Under the pieces are notes generated by a model. The model did no database searches, was not told where the DNA came from, and worked only from the letters and a program-made list of their open reading frames with translations. Source: JBCDHN01 sp964351855 (GTDB lineage Bacteria > Verrucomicrobiota > Verrucomicrobiia > Verrucomicrobiales > DEV007). Taken from it: a DNA stretch of 38,307 bases. The position numbers and the translations under genes were made by a program. Of the stretch, positions 16,599 through 25,061 are shown piece by piece. Location of the stretch: the NCBI GenBank assembly GCA_964351855.1, contig CAYGQD010000044.1, positions 1-38,307 on the forward strand. Direction: 5' to 3'. The number at the start of each line of letters is the position of its first letter. Within the stretch, counting starts at the first letter, position 1.

Positions 16599-17240
16599 CT
16601 AATCCAAGGAAAGGATTTTCACGTCATCGAACCAAATGGGATGACCAGAATACGGAGTTCCGACGATCGCACCTTTTCCCTGGAGTCGACCTTCTTCCCC
16701 AATGTAGTCAATTAGGGCCATCTCCGGTTCCTTCGAAGCTTCGGCCCAAACCCAACCGGAAACCGACCAACGTTCGTCGTCTAATTGGCGAACCCGCAAC
16801 CGCAGGTTGTACCACTGATCCGTGGTCCATTCGAAGGGTGTGGTCTGGATGATTTCGTCATTTTTCACCAGTTCCAGCACTCCCTGGGCCGGGACAACCC
16901 GCAGTTTGTAACCGGACATCCCATGAAGCGCGACGCCAAACCGTGGATAGCTGCGCCGCTTCTGGGTTCCTTTGATGCGGGCGGTGACTTCTCCTCCACC
17001 TTTGAGAGATTTTCCAAGCTGAATCACACCTTCCGCCAAGGGATCGGGCGAAAGCTGCAAAACCTGGTTCTCCGCATCTTTCTCAACTGTAAAGTTGCCA
17101 TCTAAAATGAACAAATCCGGCTCTCTTCCGGCCGGAAAACCTTCGAAATCCTCGAGGAAAGGCTCAGCGCCGTCCTGCGCAAACAGTGCTGGAGCCAATA
17201 AAAGGGTCGTCGCAAGGCTCAACAAAGAGTTTTTCGTCAT
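16599..17240 (-). CDS. Secreted lectin/glucanase-like beta-sandwich protein
   Basis: 213 residues with a signal peptide (MTKNSLLSLATTLLLAPALF, cleavage after AQ). The mature part has the look of a concanavalin A-like sandwich of the LamG/DUF1080 kind: an N-terminal EDFEGFPAG strand, a WYNLRLRV strand near residue 145, and a C-terminal IWFDDVKILSL strand, which is the usual closing strand of these domains. Such proteins are exported by Verrucomicrobiota and bind or cleave carbohydrates; there is no catalytic motif I can identify, so binding is more likely than hydrolysis. It is read convergently with the small secreted protein and divergently from the PAS histidine kinase. Confidence 0.78.
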   Translation of the reverse strand: MTKNSLLSLATTLLLAPALFAQDGAEPFLEDFEGFPAGREPDLFILDGNFTVEKDAENQVLQLSPDPLAEGVIQLGKSLKGGGEVTARIKGTQKRRSYPRFGVALHGMSGYKLRVVPAQGVLELVKNDEIIQTTPFEWTTDQWYNLRLRVRQLDDERWSVSGWVWAEASKEPEMALIDYIGEEGRLQGKGAIVGTPYSGHPIWFDDVKILSLD

Positions 17241-17501
17241 AATCGCACTAATTTTCGGATTCCAGCCCAGAGCAACACAATTCTAGCGTCCTTCTTCGAC
17301 GGCGCTGCTAAATCCGGCATTGCACTAAAATCGCACATCTTTGAGCAATTTTCGCGAAGTGGCACCTTTTTTGGGAGATAGAATCGAACCTTGCCCTACG
17401 CTGCTCTCAACGGGAGCACTGAACAGTGTCCAACGAATTTCTACCGGCGTTCAACTCGGGTAGGTCTCTGGCCGTTTTTCGATCAACTCTTTCTTACATT
17501 C

Positions 17502-18926
17502 ATGTCGAACTCTCAAATGCCCAACTCCGAGGAAGTCGTCAGACTGGTCCTCGAAGCAGGGCCTGACGCGATCGTGGCTGCGGACAAAACGGGGCGGATC
17601 GTGTTGGTCAATGAAACGGCGGAGAAGCTTTTCGGATACGGAAGAGCGGCGTTTCTTGCATTGAAAGTGGAAGACCTGGTTCCGGAACGCCTCCGGAATG
17701 CCCATGCGAATCACCGGAAAAACTACCAAACGGATCCAATTCGAAAACTAATGGGTCAAGGGCGTGATCTCTACGCGATCCGCCAAGACGGAACGGAATT
17801 TCCCGTCGAAATCGGAATTACTCCGGTTGAAACTCCCAAAGGCCGCTGGGTGGTCAGTTCCATCGTCGATATTACGAAACGGAAGCAGGCCGAGGACAAA
17901 CTGAACGCCTATGCTGAAGAGCTTTTGAGAAGCAACGCCGCTCTCCAAAAACAAGCGGAGATTTTGGAGAATATCCACGACGCGGTGTTTTTGCTGAACG
18001 ATGAGGGCATCATTCAGAGTTGGAATCGTGGTGCGGAGACCATCTACGGCTACTCCGCGAACCAAGCGATCGGTCAACGAGCCAGCATGTTGCTCCCCAG
18101 CGAAGACCACAAACGCTTTGACAAAATCTTGGCAGCTCTGAGCGAAGAGGGACACACCGAAGAAAGCTTCTGGTGCCAACAGAAGAGCGGGGATCGAATT
18201 TACGTAGCCGTCCGAGCAACGATCTCTCGGGACAAGAACGGAGCCGTCATCTGTGCTAACGACATCTCGGAACAGAAGCATCTGGAAGAACAAGTTTTGC
18301 AGGCCAGCGAAAAGGAGCAGCGTCGAATTGGACAAGACATTCATGACGATCTTTGCCAGCAGCTAGCCAGTATCGGCTGTTTGACCAAGGTGCTGGAACA
18401 GCGACTGCGCCAAGTTTATGATGAGGGAGCGGAGCATCTCGCCCAGATCGGCGATATGGTTTCCCAGGCGAACGTTCGGGCGCGTGAGATCGCCAGAGGT
18501 CTAGTCCCGTCGGTATTGGAAGCCGATGGTCTCATGGGTGCTCTGGAAGATCTGGCAGCTAGAACGGATCAAATCTACAGCCCGGTCTCGTGCAAGTTCG
18601 AGTGTCCGGACCCGATTGTGCTCGACGCAACCAAGGAATCCGTTCAACTGTTTCGCATTGCTCAGGAAGCGGTGAACAATGCGGTGAAACATGCCGATCC
18701 GGACACGGTGACGATCGAACTCCTGATAGAAGCCCCAAACTTGCTCCTGCGCGTCCACGATGACGGCAGAGGAATGGCGTCCATCACCGCCCGGTCCAGT
18801 TCAGGGCTTGGCCTTCTGACCATGGCACACCGAGCCAGAGCGATTGGCGGAGAGTTTAACGTTCACACGGGCGAGAAGAAGGGAACTACGATTGAGTGCC
18901 TGGTTCGCTACCAACCGAATTCTTAA
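17502..18926 (+). CDS. Soluble PAS-PAS histidine kinase (HisKA_3/NarL-FixJ type)
   Basis: 474 residues from the ATG at 17502 (MSNSQMPNSE); the upstream in-frame part back to 17391 has no PAS character. No membrane segment. PAS domain 1 spans about 11-125 (LEAGPDAIVAADKTGRIVLVN), PAS domain 2 about 150-258 (NIHDAVFLLNDEGIIQSWN). A HisKA_3 dimerisation helix follows with EKEQRRIGQDIHDDLCQQL, phosphoacceptor His281. The ATPase domain shows RIAQEAVNNAVKHA, HDDGRGM and the GLGLLTMAHRARAIGGE G2 region. This is the kinase class that pairs with LuxR-type regulators, and one starts 4 bases after its stop. The signal is probably cytoplasmic (redox, oxygen, small ligand), but no cofactor residue can be assigned. 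Confidence 0.95.
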   Translation: MSNSQMPNSEEVVRLVLEAGPDAIVAADKTGRIVLVNETAEKLFGYGRAAFLALKVEDLVPERLRNAHANHRKNYQTDPIRKLMGQGRDLYAIRQDGTEFPVEIGITPVETPKGRWVVSSIVDITKRKQAEDKLNAYAEELLRSNAALQKQAEILENIHDAVFLLNDEGIIQSWNRGAETIYGYSANQAIGQRASMLLPSEDHKRFDKILAALSEEGHTEESFWCQQKSGDRIYVAVRATISRDKNGAVICANDISEQKHLEEQVLQASEKEQRRIGQDIHDDLCQQLASIGCLTKVLEQRLRQVYDEGAEHLAQIGDMVSQANVRAREIARGLVPSVLEADGLMGALEDLAARTDQIYSPVSCKFECPDPIVLDATKESVQLFRIAQEAVNNAVKHADPDTVTIELLIEAPNLLLRVHDDGRGMASITARSSSGLGLLTMAHRARAIGGEFNVHTGEKKGTTIECLVRYQPNS

Positions 18927-18930
18927 ATCG

Positions 18931-19578
18931 ATGAGTCGTATCTTTATCGTAGATGATCATCCGGTAATGCGCTTTGGACTGGTGTCTTTGATTGGCACCG
19001 AACCGGATCTGGAAGTCACCGGACAAGCAGGAACCGCCTCCGAGGCCTTCGCCGCTGTCGAGAAGGATCCACCCGATCTTCTGCTGATGGACGTGACGCT
19101 TCCGGACAAAAACGGACTAGAGTTGATCAAGGATCTCCGAGCGATCCATCCGAAACTTCTCGTTCTTGCGATTTCGATGCATGATGAGAACACCTATGCG
19201 GAGCGAGCGCTGAAAGCGGGTGCCCGTGGCTATGTGATGAAGGAGGAAGCTCCGGATAAGCTGGTGCAAGCCATTCGCCAAGTCCTCGCTGGAGGAATTT
19301 TCATCAGCGAACAAATCTCCGCCCGCATCGTGCAAAACTTCGCCAGCGGGAGTCAATCGAACAGCTATGGCGTCGGACGACTTACCGATCGGGAGTTGGA
19401 GGTCTTTCAACTGCTCGGTGAGGGAAAGGCCAGTCGGGAGATTGCAGGCGCTCTCAACATCAGCATCCGGACCATCGACGCTCACCGCACCCACATCAAG
19501 GAGAAGCTAGGACTCCGAGATGCGGCTGAACTGGTTCACAAAGCGGTGAAATGGGTCGAAACCGGGAAAATCACCTGA
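18931..19578 (+). CDS. NarL/FixJ-family response regulator
   Basis: 215 residues from the ATG at 18931, 4 bases after the kinase stop. The receiver domain (1-120) has the DDH acidic site, phosphoacceptor Asp54 in LLLMDVTLP, and the downstream alternation typical of the family (AGARGYVMKEE). A LuxR-type helix-turn-helix fills about 148-210 (LTDRELEVFQLLGEGKASRE, then IRTIDAHRTHIKEKLGL). The frame remains open further upstream to 18844 but that part lies inside the kinase gene. It should be the partner of the PAS histidine kinase. The next gene starts 151 bases downstream and encodes another regulator, so control of the AraC gene or the oxidoreductase behind it is possible but not shown. Confidence 0.95.
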   Translation: MSRIFIVDDHPVMRFGLVSLIGTEPDLEVTGQAGTASEAFAAVEKDPPDLLLMDVTLPDKNGLELIKDLRAIHPKLLVLAISMHDENTYAERALKAGARGYVMKEEAPDKLVQAIRQVLAGGIFISEQISARIVQNFASGSQSNSYGVGRLTDRELEVFQLLGEGKASREIAGALNISIRTIDAHRTHIKEKLGLRDAAELVHKAVKWVETGKIT

Positions 19579-19729
19579 GAATCCTTCAGGAAATCCCCCC
19601 AAACCCCTCGTACTGGATTTTCGTAAAGCAGGTAGGTAGCTCAACTAGCAACCGATCACGCTCTTCACGAATATCGCGACACGATCCCTCAATCTAGGAT
19701 GAGATCGTTAATTCAACACGAACCATCCA

Positions 19730-20650
19730 ATGCCCGCCCAAAACCTTCTCACCGCCGAAGACCGAGCTTTCCACAAATTGGCTGAGTCTCCGCTCTTCCA
19801 AACCTATCGCGCAGCGTTTCGCCTTGCAACGGGACTCGATGTCGAATTGCGACAAGCTGGCGATGAAGACGATCCGGATACTTCACCCGGGCAATTGGAC
19901 GGAAACGCCTTCTGTCGCGCATTGAGTAATGACGCGGGCTGCAATTCATGCGTGATGGCCCGGAAGTGCCTTTTTGAATCCGCTTCGCATCAAGCCCGCA
20001 CCATTCACTGCTTTGCCGGTTTAAAGGAGACCGCCATTCCGATTCGATCTGGTAACGTGTTGATCGCGTTCCTCAGAACGGGCCAAGTGTTTGAGAAAAA
20101 GCCCGGTCAAGAGGCCTTCGCAAAGGTGGAAAAGGAATTAGTGGCGGCGGGGATTTCCTCGGAAGAGGCGGACTCTCTGGAGCCACTGTTCAACAGCGGT
20201 GCAGTGATTGAGTCGAAACGCTATTTGGGAGCGGTCACTCTTCTTGCCGCCTTTTCCCTCCAATTGGGCGAAGAATTTGGCCGATTATTAATTGCAGATG
20301 AAAACTCAGATCCTCCGATGGTGATTAAAGCGAAGCAATACATCAACGCTCATCTGGAAGAAAAAATCGCGCTCGATGAAGTGGCTGCCTATTGCTCGGT
20401 AAGTCCCTATTACTTCTGCAAGCTCTTCAAAAGTTCGACCGGGATGACGCTCACCGAATACGTCAACCGGCGCCGGGTCGAATGGGCTAAGCGCAAGCTC
20501 TTGAATCCCCAAATCCGCGTGACGGAAGTGGCCTACGATGTTGGGTATCAGTCCCTGTCTCAGTTCAACCGGAGCTTTCTCCGCTACGTTGGGGAATCGC
20601 CCACCCATTTCCGGGAGCGGACGTTCACCGATTCTCAGCTTGCAGCTTGA
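19730..20650 (+). CDS. PocR-domain AraC-family transcriptional regulator
   Basis: 306 residues. Residues about 20-180 match the PocR ligand-binding domain: a cysteine-rich block FCRALSNDAGCNSCVMARKC (Cys62, 71, 74, 80) followed by HCFAGL (Cys94), with IPIRSGN.LIAFLRTGQVF strands. The C-terminal 100 residues are an AraC DNA-binding domain with two helix-turn-helix units (LDEVAAYCSVSPYYFCKLFK and VTEVAYDVGYQSLSQFNRSF), where the YxSLSQFNRxF signature is classic. PocR domains bind small hydrocarbon or sugar-type ligands; in verrucomicrobial AraC regulators they often sit beside sugar-metabolism genes. The Tat-exported oxidoreductase begins 37 bases downstream and is a likely target or co-transcript. 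Confidence 0.93.
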   Translation: MPAQNLLTAEDRAFHKLAESPLFQTYRAAFRLATGLDVELRQAGDEDDPDTSPGQLDGNAFCRALSNDAGCNSCVMARKCLFESASHQARTIHCFAGLKETAIPIRSGNVLIAFLRTGQVFEKKPGQEAFAKVEKELVAAGISSEEADSLEPLFNSGAVIESKRYLGAVTLLAAFSLQLGEEFGRLLIADENSDPPMVIKAKQYINAHLEEKIALDEVAAYCSVSPYYFCKLFKSSTGMTLTEYVNRRRVEWAKRKLLNPQIRVTEVAYDVGYQSLSQFNRSFLRYVGESPTHFRERTFTDSQLAA

Positions 20651-20687
20651 GTTCGAAGGAAGTTGATCGAATCGCGGGAGACCACCC

Positions 20688-22034
20688 GTGTTCAGTTCCA
20701 TGAAAACCGGTTCTTCTCGTCGTCGCTTCCTTCAAACCGCCCTCGCGACTGCAGCATCTGGTCCCGCGATTCTCCGGGGCCAAGGCTCTCCGAACCAGAA
20801 ACTTCAGCATGCTAGCTTTGGAGCCAACGGAATGGCGGGAGGCGATCTGCGAGCAATTGCCCAGCACCCCGATGTGACACTCGCGGCCGTAGCTGAGGTG
20901 GATTTGGCCAGAGCCGCCAAGGTGCGCCAGGAGTTCCCGGAAGCTCGGATTTACCAGGATTGGCGAGAATTGCTCGAAGCCGAGGGAGACAAAATTGATT
21001 GCTGCAATGTTTCGACTCCCGATCACATGCACGCGCCGATTACGATGCGGGCATTAAGCATGGGCAAGCATTGCTACACCCAGAAGCCATTGACTCATGA
21101 TGTCTACGAGTCCCGGCAACTTCAAATGGCTGCAAAAAAGGCTGGTGTCATGACGCAAATGGGCACCCAACTGGCTTCCGCGACGCCGGATTTAACGATC
21201 GAAAAATGGGTTCAATCTGGAGTTGCTGGTAAGATTCGCGAGGTCCATACCTTCAGCCATAAGACGTGGGGAGATCCCAAACCTCTGCCGGTATCGGGAA
21301 GCGAAGGACCACCGGAAAGCTTGGACTGGAGCCTCTGGAATGGAATCGTGGAACCGGTGACCTACTTGAAGGGATACTATCACCCTAGCAACTGGCGCAA
21401 GCGGATCCCGTTTGGTACCGGCACCCTTGGAGACATGGGCTGCCACATGTTCAACGGCTGGTTCCGCGCCCTTTCCCTCACCGCACCGCTGTCCATTCGC
21501 AGTGAAGGACCACCTCCAGGTGACAACTGGGCCATCGACGGCGAAATCCACTACACCTTTCCGGGGAACGACTTCACCAGCGGTAAAACCATCGAGGTCA
21601 CGTGGTATGATGGTGCCAAACGCCCCCCCGCTGACCTTACTTCCCTGCTCGGAGAAGCATTTCCGAAGCAAGGAAGTGTTTATGTGGGAGAAGAAGGCGT
21701 TCTTGTTCACCCTCACGGAGGCAAGGTTCAATTCTTTCGCAATGGCGTCGCCACGGAACCCGGTCAACCCGAGATCGCGGGTTCGGCCTCGGACCATTGG
21801 AAGGAGTTTGTGGATTCGATTCTCGGCAGAACGGATGGTCGCCCCCCGAAAAGCAACTTCGATTTCGCCGGCCCAATGTCAGAGACGGTCCTTCTCGGGA
21901 ACATTGCCGCCTTCTATCCCAAGGAAGAACTTCAATGGGATGCCGAGAGCCTTCGCTTCCCCAATAAAAAGGAGGCCAACCAGCATGTCCGGAGGACTTA
22001 CCGGAAAGGCTGGGAAATTCCAGGCCTTAGCTGA
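20688..22034 (+). CDS. Tat-exported Gfo/Idh/MocA-family oxidoreductase
   Basis: 448 residues from a GTG at 20688, preceded by GGGAG at 20676-20680 with good spacing; the ATG at 20700 is the alternative and would have a poorer ribosome site. The N-terminus carries a twin-arginine signal (SSRRRFLQTALATAASGPA). The Rossmann part follows, with HASFGANGMAGGDLRAIAQH in the NAD(P)-binding position, CNVSTPDHMHAPITM, and the QKPLTHDV motif in place of the usual EKP. The C-terminal half is the substrate-binding domain with WKEFVDSILGRTDGRP. Proteins of this type are abundant in Verrucomicrobiota and Planctomycetota and act on sugars or their derivatives in the periplasm. The substrate is unknown. It converges closely on the SWIM protein gene, 11 bases apart. 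Confidence 0.92.
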   Translation: MFSSMKTGSSRRRFLQTALATAASGPAILRGQGSPNQKLQHASFGANGMAGGDLRAIAQHPDVTLAAVAEVDLARAAKVRQEFPEARIYQDWRELLEAEGDKIDCCNVSTPDHMHAPITMRALSMGKHCYTQKPLTHDVYESRQLQMAAKKAGVMTQMGTQLASATPDLTIEKWVQSGVAGKIREVHTFSHKTWGDPKPLPVSGSEGPPESLDWSLWNGIVEPVTYLKGYYHPSNWRKRIPFGTGTLGDMGCHMFNGWFRALSLTAPLSIRSEGPPPGDNWAIDGEIHYTFPGNDFTSGKTIEVTWYDGAKRPPADLTSLLGEAFPKQGSVYVGEEGVLVHPHGGKVQFFRNGVATEPGQPEIAGSASDHWKEFVDSILGRTDGRPPKSNFDFAGPMSETVLLGNIAAFYPKEELQWDAESLRFPNKKEANQHVRRTYRKGWEIPGLS

Positions 22035-22045
22035 GGTCCCCCGGT

Positions 22046-22789
22046 TTACCGATCTGGAAAGGCGGCCTCGGGTTCTACCAGTTCGATTCCAAATAGCTCG
22101 GAGAGGTTTTCCGGATCAAGAATTTGATCGCCGGGCTCCTCCACTGGTTCTGAAAGTAGATGTGCACTCCCCGCAGCGTTACCAATCAGCTCGTGGTGGT
22201 CGATATGCCGGAGTTGAAACAGGAGATGGGGCTCGGTGTCGAGCTGAACCCCAACCCCATAGAGAACCGCTGCAACATGCTTGCAAAGATGTGCCCAGTC
22301 CGGGCAGCTGCAGGAAAAGTGAATCTCGTCCGGCGAGGGAAAGAGCCCACTCTCTTGACTCGTCACCTTTTCCATCACGCTGGGACCCAGATTCCCGGAA
22401 AGCAGATCCAAGACCGACGAAACATTGCCGCAACAGAGATCTTTGAACGGTTTCCATCGCTCATCGGGAAACGGATCAATCCGAATCAGTACTTCATAGA
22501 TCTCGGCTCCGGTGACGTAAGCAAAGATTTCTCCTTCAGCGATCTGAAGGTCAAAGACATGGCCTCCACGGAGATACGTCCGGCCACGGGGTAACCTCGC
22601 CTCATAGTCGCTGTAACTTTCCAGGTTGCTACCCCAAGCTTCTCCCCAAAACGAAGCGGCAACGGCCCCTTTTTTTCGCGTCACCACCAAAGGCTCAAAC
22701 GGCTCGCCTCTCTCTCGGCGTCGCTCGATCTCGCGCTCAATCCGAGCAATTGTCTCCGCCTTCGATTCGCGCTGAAAATCTGAACTCAC
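22046..22789 (-). CDS. SWIM zinc-finger domain protein
   Basis: 247 residues from a GTG start at 22789. The N-terminal half has the WGEAWGSNLESYSDYEARLPRG block typical of bacterial SWIM proteins, and the zinc finger is FSCSCPDWAHLCKHVAAVLY with ligands Cys160, Cys162, Cys169 and His171 (CxCx6CxH), as in the family. SWIM fingers bind DNA or protein and in bacteria often sit next to SNF2-type helicase genes; none is present here. The protein is encoded after the FkbM methyltransferase gene, 45 bases on, and probably shares the hemL transcript. The last 50 residues are acidic and less conserved. The start is uncertain because no ATG lies near the beginning of the similarity. Confidence 0.9.
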   Translation of the reverse strand: MSSDFQRESKAETIARIEREIERRRERGEPFEPLVVTRKKGAVAASFWGEAWGSNLESYSDYEARLPRGRTYLRGGHVFDLQIAEGEIFAYVTGAEIYEVLIRIDPFPDERWKPFKDLCCGNVSSVLDLLSGNLGPSVMEKVTSQESGLFPSPDEIHFSCSCPDWAHLCKHVAAVLYGVGVQLDTEPHLLFQLRHIDHHELIGNAAGSAHLLSEPVEEPGDQILDPENLSELFGIELVEPEAAFPDR

Positions 22790-22834
22790 CCCGGCAGTTT
22801 GCAGGCTATGCTCAGGATCTGCAAACCCGAGGTC

Positions 22835-23659
22835 CTAATAAGCCTGAAACAAAACGGGATTTCCGGTTTCAGCGATTCCTCGAGTCGCAAAGTGATAGTC
22901 AGGATGGAGGTCCTTCAAAAACTCTCGCATCTCCACAAAGTGATTCGTGGAATGGTAGACGGTGAACGAAATTTTGGGCCGGTTCTCCCGAATCGTCCGC
23001 TCCGCTCCGAGAAGCGTCTGAAATTCAAACCCTTCCACGTCGGCCTTGATAAAATCTACCGGACGCTGCTGCTCGAAAAACAGGTGATCGATCGTTTCCA
23101 CCTGAATCACGAGTTCTCCGTCTGCGCTGATTCTCGCGCAAATCTCATCATCGGTCATGCGAAGTTCCGCTTGGCGATGCCCCAAAGCCACGGGAATCAC
23201 CTCGACGTTAGGATGGTTTGCAAACGTCTTGGAGAGACTCTTCTGCCATTTCGGAACTGGCTCGATCGCAAAGACCTTTTTGGCTTTTGGCGCGGCAATC
23301 AAGGTGAACAATCCTTCCGCAGCCCCGCAATCCAACACCACATCCGTTGGCTCGATCTTTACCTCGTTGGAAAAGAAATGATGCCAATTCTTCGGATTGA
23401 AACACTCGTCAATCGTCTGGCAGAGATCGATCCACCGACAAGTTTTCGGAAAGTAGAATGGAGTATCCTCCAAGCCACGGAACTGGATTCGGTAAAATTC
23501 GCCCTCGTCAATGCGGTCAACGATGAACCGGTTCGCTCGCCGTTCTTTACCAGGCTGGAAAAGCCAACGGGCAACTTCATCCACACCAGGCCGATTAAAA
23601 GTGGTGTGGAGGAAACTCGCGAGATAGGGACGGATGACGCGAAAACGAAGCGGAATCAT
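22835..23659 (-). CDS. FkbM-family SAM-dependent methyltransferase
   Basis: 274 residues. The methyltransferase core shows VLDCGAAEGLFTLIAA (SAM-binding motif I, about residues 107-122), AIEPVPKWQ as the motif II acidic turn, and the FkbM signature FIKADVEGFEFQTLLGAE (about 203-220) followed by RPKISFTVYH. FkbM enzymes O-methylate hydroxyls of sugars, polyketides or other small molecules; the N-terminal 90 residues are specific to this protein and likely bind the substrate. The gene starts 14 bases after the hemL stop, so it is probably co-transcribed, although a functional link to tetrapyrrole synthesis is not evident. No glycan cluster is adjacent. Confidence 0.9.
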   Translation of the reverse strand: MIPLRFRVIRPYLASFLHTTFNRPGVDEVARWLFQPGKERRANRFIVDRIDEGEFYRIQFRGLEDTPFYFPKTCRWIDLCQTIDECFNPKNWHHFFSNEVKIEPTDVVLDCGAAEGLFTLIAAPKAKKVFAIEPVPKWQKSLSKTFANHPNVEVIPVALGHRQAELRMTDDEICARISADGELVIQVETIDHLFFEQQRPVDFIKADVEGFEFQTLLGAERTIRENRPKISFTVYHSTNHFVEMREFLKDLHPDYHFATRGIAETGNPVLFQAY

Positions 23660-23673
23660 AGGATCGGCGGACC

Positions 23674-24960
23674 CTACAATGATCCTAACACGTCCGCCAC
23701 AACTTCACCGGTTTTTGCGATCGCTTCATCGTTGTGCGCCAGCGAAATGAACCCGGCCTCGTATTGCGACGGCGCGAAATAGACACCGCCCTCCAAGCAT
23801 CCCCAGAAGAAGCGACTGAAGAGGGAGAAATCAGCCTTCTTCACATCCTCGACACTCCAGACTTCTTGATCCGTGAAGAACAGACAGAACATGGAGCCAA
23901 CGCGATGCAGCGTGAGTTTTCTGCCCGACTTCGCGATCGCTTCCCGGGTTCCGGCTTCGAACGCGGTGCCAACTTCTTCCAGATGAGCATAGCCCTCCGC
24001 GCGTTCCAGTTCCCGGAGTTGGGCGAGTCCCGCCGCCATCGCCAGAGGATTTCCGGAAAGGGTCCCTGCCTGGTAGACCGGCCCGTCCGGTGCCAGTTGA
24101 TCCATGATTTCTGCTTTCCCTCCAAAGGCACCAACCGGTAACCCACCCCCAATCACCTTCCCCATGGCGGTCAAATCCGGGGTGACTCCTGTCAGTTCCT
24201 GAACCCCTCCTCTCGCCAAGCGGAAGCCAGTCATGACCTCATCAAAGATCAGAACCGTTCCGTGCTGGGTGGTGATTTCCCGGAGAAACTCCAAATAACC
24301 TTCCCGGGGAAAAATGAGCCCGGCGTTGGCCGGATAGGGCTCTAAAATGACTGCTGCAATCCGATCTCCCTCGCGCTCAAACACTTGGCGCACCGCGGCT
24401 TCGTCGTTGAACGGAATCGTAATCGTCAACGCCGCAAAATCCGCCGGGATTCCAGCACTGTCCGGCTTTCCATGAGTCATCGCACCGCTTCCGGCGGCGA
24501 CGAGGAGTGAGTCAACATGGCCATGATAGCAACCAATGAACTTCACGATCAAATCGCGACCCGTGTAACCTCGAGCCAGGCGAATCGCTGTCATCGTCGC
24601 CTCGGTTCCGCTATTCACCATGCGGACTTTCTCGACTGACGGCACCCAGTCGACAATCAACTCAGCCATCTCCACCTCCAGCGGATTGGGAATCCCGAAG
24701 CTGACGCCAGCCTCAGCCGTTTTTGCAATCGCGTCTAAAACGACCTTCGGCGCGTGCCCCAAAATCGCCGGTCCCCAGGTTCCGACGTAGTCAACCATCT
24801 CGTTCCCGTCCACGTCCCAAATCCGACACCCGTTGGCCCGGTCCACAAAAAAGGGATCGCCATCGACATTTCGGAAGGCGCGCACGGGAGAGTTGACGCC
24901 ACCGGGGATGACTCCTTTTGCGGCACGATAGAGATCTTGAGATTTGGCGGTCTGGGACAT
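23674..24960 (-). CDS. hemL: Glutamate-1-semialdehyde 2,1-aminomutase
   Basis: 428 residues, normal length for HemL. Start chosen at MSQTAKSQDLYRAAKGVIPGGVNSPVRAF (ATG at 24960); the frame is open to 25059 but the added part is not conserved. Class III aminotransferase features: VNSGTEATMTAIRLARG (PLP phosphate-binding region), FIGCYHGHVDSLL, FDEVMTGFR with the PLP-ring aspartate, and the PLP lysine Lys268 in AMGKVIGGGLPVGAFGG. It converts glutamate-1-semialdehyde to 5-aminolevulinate in the C5 pathway of heme synthesis. It leads a minus-strand cluster with FkbM and SWIM genes and is divergent from the secreted SH3/BamE-like gene, 101 bases apart. Confidence 0.98.
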   Translation of the reverse strand: MSQTAKSQDLYRAAKGVIPGGVNSPVRAFRNVDGDPFFVDRANGCRIWDVDGNEMVDYVGTWGPAILGHAPKVVLDAIAKTAEAGVSFGIPNPLEVEMAELIVDWVPSVEKVRMVNSGTEATMTAIRLARGYTGRDLIVKFIGCYHGHVDSLLVAAGSGAMTHGKPDSAGIPADFAALTITIPFNDEAAVRQVFEREGDRIAAVILEPYPANAGLIFPREGYLEFLREITTQHGTVLIFDEVMTGFRLARGGVQELTGVTPDLTAMGKVIGGGLPVGAFGGKAEIMDQLAPDGPVYQAGTLSGNPLAMAAGLAQLRELERAEGYAHLEEVGTAFEAGTREAIAKSGRKLTLHRVGSMFCLFFTDQEVWSVEDVKKADFSLFSRFFWGCLEGGVYFAPSQYEAGFISLAHNDEAIAKTGEVVADVLGSL

Positions 24961-25061
24961 TTTTTGCACTCTTGTTACGCATGTGGGGCCAGTCAAAGCG
25001 TCTAATCTTGTTTTGCGGCTTTCTTTTCGCCCCCACACAGCTTTAAACTTCGAAACCACTC

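Noticed and set aside
21412..22446. Plus-strand open frame of 344 codons in another frame of the oxidoreductase gene
   Set aside because: It overlaps the Gfo/Idh gene and the SWIM gene on different frames, with Pro/Ser/Arg-rich composition typical of shadows.
22799..23782. Plus-strand open frame of 327 codons over the FkbM gene
   Set aside because: It is the reverse of a confident methyltransferase gene and shows no motif.
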